In this document: positions 10,784 to 19,800 of the stretch, in pieces
Layout: each line of letters starts with the position of its first letter
How positions within the stretch are numbered: the first letter of the stretch is position 1
Source: Azonexus sp.
GTDB taxonomy: Bacteria; Pseudomonadota; Gammaproteobacteria; Burkholderiales; Rhodocyclaceae
DNA length: 64,000 nucleotides
Reading direction: 5' to 3'
NCBI RefSeq assembly: GCF_023150235.1
Contig: NZ_JAKLLH010000014.1
Span: 62,001-126,000 of the forward strand
Notes under the pieces: model-generated
What the model was told of the DNA's origin: nothing
The model's database searches: none
What the model saw: the letters and a program-made list of their open reading frames with translations, nothing else
Program-made: the position numbers and the translations under genes

Positions 10784-11212
10784 TCAGCGCGAAACGCGGA
10801 AGAAATCCTCGATCAACAGGTCGCGCAGCTGCAGGCGCTTTGGCAGGGCCTGATTGAACGACTGGAAAAGCACCGAGCGGATCTGCACCAGATCGGGGGT
10901 GCGCCCCTCTTCAAACTGCTCCGATATCTCGCTGGCCGCAACATGCTGCAGCTTTTGTTCCCAGCGGCGCAATTCGTCTTCCTGGCGGCGCTCGATCAAC
11001 AGTGCCAGCTTGCCGGAAATCGGCATGCCGTTGGCTGCGGTGGCCTGAACGCTGATCGGAACGTGAACGATTTCCTTGGTCTTGCCGCTCTCCTGGCCGG
11101 TCACCAGGAAAATGCTGGCAATGGCGAGGAGGAGGGTGGCGGCGATGATCAGCCAGAAGCGACGCAACCAGGAAGTATTGGCATCGGCCGAGGCTTTCAT
11201 GGTTTGGGACAT
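10784..11212 (-). CDS. Single-pass membrane protein, weakly FliL-like
   Basis: A 142-residue protein with a short cytoplasmic start, one membrane helix (FWLIIAATLLLAIASIFLVTG, about residues 18-38) and a periplasmic domain. The end (VLFQSFNQALPKRLQLRDLLIEDFF) recalls the C-terminus of FliL, the flagellar stator-associated protein. The match is loose and no flagellar genes are nearby, so the function is left open. It is a convergent neighbour of the CoA-transferase with a gap of about 40 bases, and is divergent from the RND efflux genes. Confidence 0.6.
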   Translation of the reverse strand: MSQTMKASADANTSWLRRFWLIIAATLLLAIASIFLVTGQESGKTKEIVHVPISVQATAANGMPISGKLALLIERRQEDELRRWEQKLQHVAASEISEQFEEGRTPDLVQIRSVLFQSFNQALPKRLQLRDLLIEDFFRVSR

Positions 11213-11521
11213 GATGACCTTTCTCTGTCAAAGCTTGGGGGGGCTCCCCGGATTTTCGCACTGCCTTTGCTGTCCGGCAGTTTGCTGAATGGATAGAAAG
11301 TTAGCATTGAACGAGTAGGGGGGGCAATATCCTTTTGGTATCGATCTCCCGTTTTCGTCTTGCCCAAGTGTACTACTGACCGCATATTCATTATCATCGT
11401 TGTTGCGATCCATTCCCAATCACCTTTCGGGCCGGGCTTTTCGATTCGAGACGACGGGGGACATCATCGCTCCAGTTTCTTTCAGGCTCATTCTCTCCGT
11501 AGCGAAACAAAGGTTCATGGG
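11213..11521. other. Divergent intergenic region before the RND efflux genes
   Basis: About 310 bases between the FliL-like gene and the RND adaptor. It contains G-runs and an AT-richer stretch (about 11375-11415) that could hold promoters. I see no confident operator, terminator or small gene. The only clear translation signal is AAAGG before the adaptor start at 11522. Confidence 0.4.
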
Positions 11522-12646
11522 ATGAAAACCGGCATCAACAACGCTTCCTTCGCCGCCGCTCTATTCTGCTTGCCCTGGCTTTCCGCCTGTACGCCCGCAT
11601 CGCCGGAAGCGCCGCCGGCAGCGGTGGCCAAACCGGCTTTGAGCGTGCGCACGGTTCTGCCGCAGCGCGAGCAATGGCCGCAACTGCTGGCCGCCAGCGG
11701 CAGCGTGATGCCGTGGCAAGAAGCGGTGATCGGGGCCGAGGTCGGCAACAACCGGATCGCCGAAGTGCTGGTCCAGGTCGGCGACACGGTACGCCAGGGC
11801 CAGCCGTTGGCACGGGTGGACGATGCGGCACTGGCGCACGAAGTGGCGGAAGCCCGTGCCGGTCTGCTCGAACTCGAGGCGGCGACCGCCGAAGCCCGGG
11901 CCAACGCCGAGCGAGCGCGGGCTCTGCGCGCTCAGGGCTTCTACAGCCCGCAGACGGCGGTGCAATACCAGACCGCCGAAAGCACTGCCGCGGCCCGTCT
12001 GGCGGCGGCCAAGGCGCGCCTGGCATCGGCTGAACTGCGCCTGGCCAAGAGCCGGGTGCTGGCGCCGGATGCCGGGGTGATCTCGGCGCGGACGGCGACC
12101 GTCGGTTCGCTGCCGCAAAACGGCGACGAACTGTTTCGTCTGATCCGCGGCGGCCGCCTCGAATGGCGGGCCGAGGTGCCGGCCGACGATTTGCCGAAAG
12201 TCCGCCCCGGGATGCCGGTCAGCTTGCGGGCCGCTGCTGGCGAGGCGGTGCCGGGGCAGGTGCGCAGCGTCGCACCGAGCGTCGACCCGCAGACGCGCAA
12301 CGGCCTGGTTTATGTCGATTTGCCACGGTCGACCGTGACGCGCGGCGAAAATCCGGCGCTGCGGGCCGGCGCCTTCGCGCGCGGCGAGTTCGACCTCGGA
12401 GCGCAGCCGGCGCTGACCCTGCCGCAAGCCGCGGTGGTCCTGCGCGAAGGTTTTGCCTACGTCTTCCGGCTCGACCCCGGCACTTCGCGCGTTGTTCAGA
12501 GCAAGGTCCAACTTGGCCGCCGGCACGGCGACCGGGTCGAGATCCTCGACGGGCTGGCCGCCGACTCGCCGGTAGTGGCGGCCGGTGTCGGCTTCCTCGC
12601 CGACGGCGACGTGGTCCAGCCGGTAGCCGCCGAAGCCGCACGCTGA
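11522..12646 (+). CDS. RND efflux periplasmic adaptor lipoprotein
   Basis: A 374-residue membrane fusion protein with a lipoprotein signal peptide (lipobox LSAC near residue 22). Two lipoyl-like halves (IGAEVGNNRIAEVLVQVGD and RVLAPDAGVISARTATVGS) flank an alanine-rich coiled-coil hairpin, and beta-barrel and membrane-proximal domains follow. It would link the RND pump encoded just downstream to an outer-membrane channel, which is not encoded here. An exact CACGGTCGACCGTG palindrome lies in the gene at 12324-12337. The spacer to the pump gene is 67 bases, so one operon is likely. The drug or metabolite substrate cannot be inferred. Confidence 0.88.
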   Translation: MKTGINNASFAAALFCLPWLSACTPASPEAPPAAVAKPALSVRTVLPQREQWPQLLAASGSVMPWQEAVIGAEVGNNRIAEVLVQVGDTVRQGQPLARVDDAALAHEVAEARAGLLELEAATAEARANAERARALRAQGFYSPQTAVQYQTAESTAAARLAAAKARLASAELRLAKSRVLAPDAGVISARTATVGSLPQNGDELFRLIRGGRLEWRAEVPADDLPKVRPGMPVSLRAAAGEAVPGQVRSVAPSVDPQTRNGLVYVDLPRSTVTRGENPALRAGAFARGEFDLGAQPALTLPQAAVVLREGFAYVFRLDPGTSRVVQSKVQLGRRHGDRVEILDGLAADSPVVAAGVGFLADGDVVQPVAAEAAR

Positions 12647-12713
12647 AGCGGCATGCCGGTTTTCGCTTCTTCTTGCCATTTCTTCCTTTCGCGTCTAGCG
12701 GGCGACTGACACC

Positions 12714-15700
12714 ATGAACGTTTCTGCCTGGTCCATCCGTAATCCGATCCCGGCGATCATGCTTTTCCTGCTGTTGACGCTGGCCGGCGTCGTCGGTTTC
12801 CGGGCGATGAAAATCCAGCAGTTCATGGATATCGACCTGCCGACGGTGACGGTCACTGCGACCCTGCCGGGGGCGGCGCCGGCGCAGATGGAAACCGAGG
12901 TCGCCAAGAAGATCGAGAACTCGGTGGCGACGTTGCAGGGCGTCAAGCACATCTATACCAAGGCGCAGGATGGGACCGCCATCGTCACCGTCGAGTTCCG
13001 GCTGGAGAAGACCACTCAGGAGGCGGTCGACGACGTGCGCGATGCGGTCTCGCGGATTCGTTCCGACCTGCCCGGCGACCTCAAGGACCCGGTAGTCTCC
13101 AAGGTCAACTTGTCCGGGGCGCCGATCCTGACCTATACCGTCGCCTCGCCGCGGATGGACGACGAGGCGCTCTCGTGGTTCGTCGACAACACCGTCGCCA
13201 AGGCCCTGCTCAGCGTGCGCGGGGTCGGCGCGGTGGCGCGGGTCGGCGGCGTCAGCCGCGAAGTCCGGGTCGAACTCGATCCCTCTCGCCTGCTGGCGCT
13301 GCGCGTCAGCGCCGCCGATATTTCGCGGCAATTGAAGCAGGTCCAGCAGGAAGCCTCGGGCGGCCGCGCCGACGTCGGCGGCGCCGAACAATCGGTGCGC
13401 ACCATCGCCACCGTGCAGAGCGCGGCCGAACTGGCGGCGCTCGACATCGTGCTCGCCGACGGCCGGCACTTCCGCCTCGACCAGCTGGCGACGGTCAGCG
13501 ATACCGTGGCCGAACGGCGTGCCGGTGCCCTGCTCAACGGCGAGCCGGTGGTCGGTTTTGAAATCACCCGCAGCCGTGGCGCCGGCGAAATCGAGGTGGC
13601 GCACGGCGTGCAGGCGACGCTGGCGAAATTGCGCGGCGAGCACCCGGACATCCAGATCACCGAGGCCTTCAATTTCGTCGATCCGGTGCAGGAAAACTAT
13701 GATGGCTCGATGTCGCTGCTGCTTGAAGGCGCGGCGCTGGCGGTGCTGGTGGTCTGGTTGTTCCTGCGCGATGGACGGGCCACCTTCGTCTCGGCGGCGG
13801 CGCTGCCGCTGTCGGCGGTGCCGACCTTCGCGGTGATGTGGCTGATGGGCTTCTCGCTCAACGTCGTGACCCTGCTCTCGATGTCGCTGGTGGTCGGGAT
13901 TCTGGTCGACGACGCGATTGTCGAGATCGAGAACATCATGCGCCACTTGCGCATGGGCAAGACGCCTTACGAGGCGGCGATGGAAGCCGCCGACGAAATC
14001 GGGCTGGCGGTGATCGCCACCACCTTCACGCTGATCGCGGTCTTCCTGCCGACTGCGTTCATGAGCGGCGTGCCGGGCAAATTCTTCGTCCAGTTCGGGT
14101 GGACCGCAGCGATTGCGGTGTTCTTCTCGCTGGTCGTCGCCCGCATGCTGACGCCGATGATGGCTGCCTATCTGCTCAAGCCGGCCAAGCCCGGCGAGCA
14201 TGAGCCGCGCTGGTTGGAACGCTATACCGGCTGGGTCGCCGCCTGTCTGCGCCACCGCTGGCTGACGATGCTGGCGGCAACGGTCTTCTTTTTCGGCTCC
14301 TTCGCGCTGGTGCCGCTGTTGCCGACCGGTTTCCTGCCGCCCGACGACCTCTCGCAGACGCAGGTGCATGTCGCCTTGCCGCCGGGCAGCACCTACGCGC
14401 AGACGCATGCCGCCGCCGAAGAGGCACGCCGGCTGATCGGCGATCATCCGCACGTGCGGCTGGTGTACACCGCGATCGGCGGTGGCGCCGCCGGCAGCGA
14501 CCCGTTTGCGCCGCGCGGTGCGAACGAAGTGCGCAAGGCGACGCTGACGATCAACCTGACGCCGCGCAAGGCACGCGGTGGGGTCAGCAAGCAGGACGTG
14601 GAAAGCGAGTTCCGTCGCCGCCTGGCCGCGCTGCCGGGGGCGCAGGTCAAGGTCGGGATGGGCGCTTCGAACGAGAAATACGTGCTGGTGCTGGCGGGCG
14701 AGAACGGTCAGGCGCTGGCCGATCACGCCCGCCTGGTCGAGCGCGAACTGCGCGGCATTCCCGGCATCGGTGCGGTCACCACCACCGCCAGCCTGGTTCG
14801 CCCGGAACTGGTGGTGCAGCCCGACTTCGCGCGGATGGCCGACCTCGGCGTCACCTCGGCGGCGATTGCCGAAACCCTGCGTGTCGCCACCTCGGGCGAT
14901 TACGACCAGGGCCTGGCCAAGCTCAACCTGAGTCAGCGCCAGGTGCCAATCATGGTCCGGCTGCCCGACGGTGCGCGTACTGACCTGGCGCTGCTCGAAC
15001 AGCTCAGCGTTCCCGGTCGCCACGGCCCGGTGCGCCTGGGCAACGTCGCCCGCCTGAGCATCGCCGGCGGGCCGGCCGAGATCGACCGCTACGACCGCCT
15101 GCGCAACGTCAATTTCGAGATCGAACTCAATGGTCAGCCGCTCGGCGAGGTCGAAAAGGCGGCACTGGCCCTGCCCAGCCTCAAGCAGTTGCCGCCCGGC
15201 GTGTTGCAGACCACGGTCGGCGATGCCGAGGCGATGAGTGAGCTGTTCGCCAGCTTCAGCCTGGCGATGCTCACCGGCATCCTCTGCATCTACATCGTGC
15301 TGGTCTTACTGTTCAAGGATTTCGTCCAGCCGGTGACCATCCTCGCCGCGCTGGTGCTGTCGATTCCGGGCGCCTTCCTGGCCCTGTTCGTGACCCAGAA
15401 GGCGCTGTCGATGCCGTCGATGATCGGCCTGATCATGCTGATGGGGATCGCCACCAAGAACTCGATCCTGCTCATCGACTACGTCGTGCTCGCCCGTCGT
15501 GGGATCGACGGCCAACCTCCACTCGACCGCTGGCAGGCGCTGCTCGATGCCTGCCGCAAACGGGCACGGCCGATCGTGATGACGACCGTTGCGATGGGCG
15601 CCGGGATGTTGCCGATCGCGCTCGGGATCGGTACCGATCCGAGCTTCCGCGCGCCGATGGCGATTGTCGTGATCGGCGGCCTGATCACCTCGACCTTCCT

Positions 15701-15791
15701 CAGCCTGCTGGTGATCCCGGTGGTGTTTACCTACATCGACGACCTGATCGAATGGGTCCGTTGCCGTCTCGCATCCCGGCTGCCGTCGTAA
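12714..15791 (+). CDS. RND efflux pump, inner-membrane transporter (AcrB/MdtB-like HAE family)
   Basis: A 1025-residue proton-driven RND transporter with the standard two-fold architecture of twelve membrane helices and two large periplasmic loops. It starts SIRNPIPAIMLFLLLTL. TM4 carries the essential Asp pair of the proton relay in VVGILVDDAIVEIENIMRH. The periplasmic porter region has VAKKIENSVATLQGVKHIY. It works with the adaptor encoded upstream. Length is normal and there is no frameshift. No TetR or MarR regulator is adjacent, and the transported substrate is unknown. Confidence 0.92.
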   Translation: MNVSAWSIRNPIPAIMLFLLLTLAGVVGFRAMKIQQFMDIDLPTVTVTATLPGAAPAQMETEVAKKIENSVATLQGVKHIYTKAQDGTAIVTVEFRLEKTTQEAVDDVRDAVSRIRSDLPGDLKDPVVSKVNLSGAPILTYTVASPRMDDEALSWFVDNTVAKALLSVRGVGAVARVGGVSREVRVELDPSRLLALRVSAADISRQLKQVQQEASGGRADVGGAEQSVRTIATVQSAAELAALDIVLADGRHFRLDQLATVSDTVAERRAGALLNGEPVVGFEITRSRGAGEIEVAHGVQATLAKLRGEHPDIQITEAFNFVDPVQENYDGSMSLLLEGAALAVLVVWLFLRDGRATFVSAAALPLSAVPTFAVMWLMGFSLNVVTLLSMSLVVGILVDDAIVEIENIMRHLRMGKTPYEAAMEAADEIGLAVIATTFTLIAVFLPTAFMSGVPGKFFVQFGWTAAIAVFFSLVVARMLTPMMAAYLLKPAKPGEHEPRWLERYTGWVAACLRHRWLTMLAATVFFFGSFALVPLLPTGFLPPDDLSQTQVHVALPPGSTYAQTHAAAEEARRLIGDHPHVRLVYTAIGGGAAGSDPFAPRGANEVRKATLTINLTPRKARGGVSKQDVESEFRRRLAALPGAQVKVGMGASNEKYVLVLAGENGQALADHARLVERELRGIPGIGAVTTTASLVRPELVVQPDFARMADLGVTSAAIAETLRVATSGDYDQGLAKLNLSQRQVPIMVRLPDGARTDLALLEQLSVPGRHGPVRLGNVARLSIAGGPAEIDRYDRLRNVNFEIELNGQPLGEVEKAALALPSLKQLPPGVLQTTVGDAEAMSELFASFSLAMLTGILCIYIVLVLLFKDFVQPVTILAALVLSIPGAFLALFVTQKALSMPSMIGLIMLMGIATKNSILLIDYVVLARRGIDGQPPLDRWQALLDACRKRARPIVMTTVAMGAGMLPIALGIGTDPSFRAPMAIVVIGGLITSTFLSLLVIPVVFTYIDDLIEWVRCRLASRLPS

Positions 15792-15861
15792 GCTCGGGGA
15801 CGATGCTGGTCCATGCGCGGCGTCCATGGTCAACGAAGGTTTTTCGGTTTAAAGTTCCATC

Positions 15862-15883
15862 TTCCATACGGCGACGTATGGAA
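15862..15883. promoter_or_regulatory. Perfect 9-bp inverted repeat upstream of the 3-hydroxybutyryl-CoA dehydrogenase gene
   Basis: TTCCATACG (15862-15870), a four-base loop GCGA, then CGTATGGAA (15875-15883). It lies 40 bases upstream of the ATG at 15924 in an AT-richer leader, and an A-run follows it. It could be an operator for a local regulator or, read on the minus strand, a weak terminator. Position favours an operator. Confidence 0.45.
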
Positions 15884-15923
15884 AAAACGATAAAACCATT
15901 TTAGAGAACAGAAAGACGCAAAC

Positions 15924-16772
15924 ATGGACATTAAAACGATAGGCATCGTCGGTGCCGGTACGATGGGTAACGGTATCGCCCAGGCTTTCGCCGTTGCCGG
16001 CTTCAGCGTGATCATGGCCGACATTTCGGAAACCGCCGTACAAAAAGGTGTCGCGACCATCGCCGGCAGCCTCGACCGCCTGATCAAGAAGGAGAAGATG
16101 AGCGCCGAGCAGAAGACTGCCGCACTGGCCCTGATCGGCACCGCCACCGACGTCGCCGCGCTCAAGGACGTAGATCTGATCATCGAAGCCGCGACCGAGA
16201 ATTTCGAGCTGAAGACCCGGATCTTCAAGCAGCTCGACGATCTGGCCAAGCCGGACGCAATCATCGCCTCCAACACTTCCTCGATCTCGATCACCAAGCT
16301 GGCGGCCGCCACCAAGCGTCCGGCCCAGGTGATCGGCATGCACTTCTTCAACCCGGTGCCGATGATGGCGCTGGTCGAGGTAATCCGTGGCCTGCAGACC
16401 ACCGATGCCACCTACGCCGCCGTCGAGGCGCTGGCCAAGGCGGTCGGCAAGACCCTGGTCCAGGTCAAGAACAGCCCGGGTTTTGTCGTCAATCGCCTGC
16501 TTTGCCCGATGATCAACGAAGCCATTTTCGCGTTGGGCGAAGGCCTGGCCGATGCCGCCTCGATCGACGAAGCGATGAAGCTCGGTTGCAACCATCCGAT
16601 CGGCCCGCTGGCGCTGTGCGACATGATCGGCCTCGACGTCGAACTGGCGGTGATGCAGGTGCTGTTCGAGGGGACCAAGGATCCGAAGTACCGTCCGGCT
16701 CCCTTGCTCGTCGAAATGGTTGAAGCCGGCTACCTCGGGCGCAAGGTCGGCAAGGGCTTCTACGCCTACTAA
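15924..16772 (+). CDS. hbd: 3-hydroxybutyryl-CoA dehydrogenase
   Basis: A 282-residue NAD(P)-dependent dehydrogenase interconverting 3-hydroxybutyryl-CoA and acetoacetyl-CoA, used in beta-oxidation, aromatic degradation or PHB turnover. The Rossmann motif [14 protein letters not shown] is at residues 7-20. The family's [16 protein letters not shown] and [12 protein letters not shown] segments are present, as is the catalytic His in [17 protein letters not shown]. The C-terminal domain has [19 protein letters not shown]. Length matches stand-alone Hbd/PaaH rather than a FadB fusion. It is followed by a bidirectional terminator. Confidence 0.93.
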   Translation: MDIKTIGIVGAGTMGNGIAQAFAVAGFSVIMADISETAVQKGVATIAGSLDRLIKKEKMSAEQKTAALALIGTATDVAALKDVDLIIEAATENFELKTRIFKQLDDLAKPDAIIASNTSSISITKLAAATKRPAQVIGMHFFNPVPMMALVEVIRGLQTTDATYAAVEALAKAVGKTLVQVKNSPGFVVNRLLCPMINEAIFALGEGLADAASIDEAMKLGCNHPIGPLALCDMIGLDVELAVMQVLFEGTKDPKYRPAPLLVEMVEAGYLGRKVGKGFYAY

Positions 16773-16799
16773 GCAGCCTTCCTGGCCCAATTAGTCGAC

Positions 16800-16825
16800 A
16801 ACAGGCCCGCATCGGCGGGCCTGTT
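16800..16825. terminator. Bidirectional terminator between hbd and chpA
   Basis: An 11-bp perfect stem (16800-16810 with 16815-16825, core CAGGCCCGC/GCGGGCCTG) with a four-base loop lies between two convergent genes. It ends 4 bases before the chpA stop codon. The T-tract is short, but the position between converging genes supports a terminator for both. Confidence 0.7.
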
Positions 16826-16829
16826 GCGT

Positions 16830-19800
16830 TTACCCACCCGGGCGATGGCAGAAGCCGGCCAGCAACTGCAGCAACTCGGCTTCGTCGTAGGGCTTGCCGA
16901 GATAGGCATTGGCCCCGAGTTCGAGCGCATGCTGGCGGTGCTTGTCGGCGGTGCGCGAGGTAATCATGATCACCCGCAGCGATTGATAGCGGGTGTCGGC
17001 GCGCAGGCTGCGCAGAAACTCGAAACCGTCCATGCGCGGCATCTCGACATCGCAGAGCACGACGGTGGGAGCCTGTTCGGGTTCGGCCAGCTGTTCCAGC
17101 GCGTCGACTCCGTCCCTGGCCTGGGTCACCGCGTAATCCTCGCGAGTCAGCAAGCGGGTGAGAATCTTGCGCACGGTCAGCGAATCGTCCACCACCATCA
17201 CTATCGGCGCATCGAGATCGGCTTCGCGCTCGAGCGCGACCGGTGCCAGTTGTGCGGCGATATTGAAACCGGGGCGGCGGCTGGCCAAGGCCACCGGGTT
17301 GAGGATCAGCACGATGCGGCCGTCACCGAGGACCGTCGCTCCCGAAATTCCGACGACCCGCGAGAGCTGTTCGCCGATATTCTTGACCACTACTTCCTGG
17401 TTGCCCTTCAGCTCATCGATCTGCACCGCCACGCGCTGGCTGCCGGAGCGCAGCAGTAACACCCAGGTCAAGCGGTGGCTTTCCGCCTCGGCCGCGCTGT
17501 CGCCGAGCAAGTGCGGCAGGTAGTGGAAGGGGTAGGCCTTGTCGTGCCAGCGGACTTCGCCAGCCTGGGCGATTTCCTGCAACTCGCCGCTCTTGAGTTC
17601 CAGTACCTGTTCGATCATTGCTGCCGGTACGGCATAGGTCTGCGCCCCGGCACGCAGCAGGACCGTCGGTGTTACCGCCAGGGTCAGCGGCAGGTAGATG
17701 CGGAACTGGCAGCCCTGGCCGGGCTGATTCTCGATTTCGACCCGCCCCCCCAGGGCCGAGACTTCGGTCTTGACGACATCCATGCCGATGCCACGCCCGG
17801 CATCGCTGGTCAGCGCGTTGGCCGTCGAGAAGCCAGGCTGGAAAATCAGTTCGTACAGCACGCCAGGGTCTTCATCCACCGCTTGCGGCAGCCCCAGTTC
17901 GCTTGCTCGCCCGCGGATGCGATCGAGGTCCAGGCCATGTCCATCGTCGGCGAGGACAAGGACGATTTCATTACCCTCCTGAGACAGGCTGAGGCGGATT
18001 TCGCCAATGGTCTCTTTACCCCGGGCCTGACGCTCGCCCGCTGTTTCGATCCCGTGGGTAACCGCGTTGCGCAGCATGTGCTCGATAGGCGCCAGCATGC
18101 GGTCGAGGACCGAACGGTCGATTTCAACCTGACCGCCGACAATCTCGAAACGGGCGCGCTTGCCGGCTGCCCGTGCGGTTTGCCGGACGACCCGGTGCAG
18201 GCGTTCCTCCTGGCTGGCGAAGGGCAGCATGCGCATGCCCAGCAGTTCCTGTTGCAGATCGCGGTTGAGGCGCGATTGCGCCAGCAAGGCGGCATTGGCA
18301 TCGTCGAGATGCTTGAGCAGATTCTGCTGTACCGTCGCCACGTCATTGACCGACTCGGCCATGAAACGGGTCAGTTCCTGGAAGCGGCTGAAACGGTCGA
18401 GTTCGAGCGGATCGAACTGGTCGTGACTCTCGCTGGTCTGGGCGACCCGGGCCTGCATCTGGGTCTCGGCCTGGATTTCGATTTCGCGCAATTGCCGCCG
18501 TAAACGGATGACGTTGTCGGTCAGTTCGAGCATCGACGACTTCAGGTTGCGCATCTCGCCTTCGATCCGGCTGCGCGCAATCGACAACTCGCCGGCTTCG
18601 TTGACCAGGCGGTCGACCAGATCGGCCTTGACCCGCAGTAGCAGGTTGCGCTGCTCGCCACTCTCGGGGTTGGTCGCCTCGGCGGCTGCAGCAGGCGCTG
18701 GCTCGGCGGCGCTTGTGCTCGTGGCCGGGGCCGTCTCCAGCACCGGGGCTTCTTCCTTCGCTTCGTCCGTCGCGGGGCAAGGCGGGTTTGCCGCTGTCTC
18801 CGATGTTTCCGGCCATTCCGGAGGCAGCAGGCTGAGGGCAATCGGCGGACTCGCCGGGCTACCGTCGGGAGCAGTTTCACCCGTCTCGGCCGGTGCCGGG
18901 TTCTGGGTGGCGGCGGTGCTCAAGGCGGCGGGCTCCGTTGTCGTGCCGCCGGCGCGCAGGGCGTCGGTGGCTTGAGCCAGGGCGTCGCATTCGGATTCGA
19001 TGAGGTCGAAAAACCCGCTATCGGGGCTCGTGCGACCAAGGCTGGCTGCTTCCAGCCGTGATTCGAGCGCGTGGGCCTGTTCGCCGAGCGCCAGCGCACC
19101 GGCCATGCGCGCATTGCCTTTGAAGGTGTGCAGGACGCGGGCGAGGGCGGCCGGCGTCTCCGGGTCGGCGGGGGCTTCGCGCCAGGTCCGCAGCAATGCG
19201 GCCATCTCGGGGAGCTGCTCGCCGGCCTCGTCGAGAAAAATCGCCAGCAGATGCGGCGCAATCTCTTCACCGCTGGCCGGCAACGAAAGCCCGTCTTCTG
19301 CCGCTGGCACGGAGCGCGGCGGAGATCGAGGCTCGGTCTCGGTCTCGGTCTCGGTCCGGGAGGGCTGCTGGTCTGTGGTTTCTACTGCGGATGGCGGGGT
19401 TTCTGCTTCTGCCAGGGGGCCAGTCTCGCCGCCGGCAAATTCGGAGGGGAAGAGTTCGTCCAGGGCTGCGATCAGTGTTTCCTGTTCGAGCAGTTCCTCG
19501 TCGCCGGCGGCGACATACATGTCGTCCAGGGTGACGATGGCCTGACGCAGGATTTCCAGGCTCTGCCGGCAACCGGGTTCCAGTGTCTGGTTGCGACGCA
19601 GGAGCGCCCGCTCGAGTGCCAGTGCCAGCCGGTTGAGCGGCATCAGGCCGACGGTGGCGGCAATGCCGCCCAGGGTATGCGCGGCCCGCCCCATCTCGAA
19701 GGGCGTTGGCATTAGTGGACAGGCCAGCAGATCGGCGTGGTCGGCCGCCAGGGTTTCCAGGTGTTCGCGGGCCTCGATGCGGAAAATGTCGTAGAGGGTG

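Noticed and set aside
10784..11212. Confident fliL assignment
   Set aside because: Only a membrane helix and a loose C-terminal resemblance support it, and no flagellar genes are adjacent.
12219..15023. Very long open frame (934 codons) on the minus strand opposite the RND pump
   Set aside because: It is antisense to a complete, motif-rich RND transporter; its product is rich in Arg, His, Gln and Asp repeats typical of reverse-frame translation of GC-rich coding DNA, with no recognisable domains.
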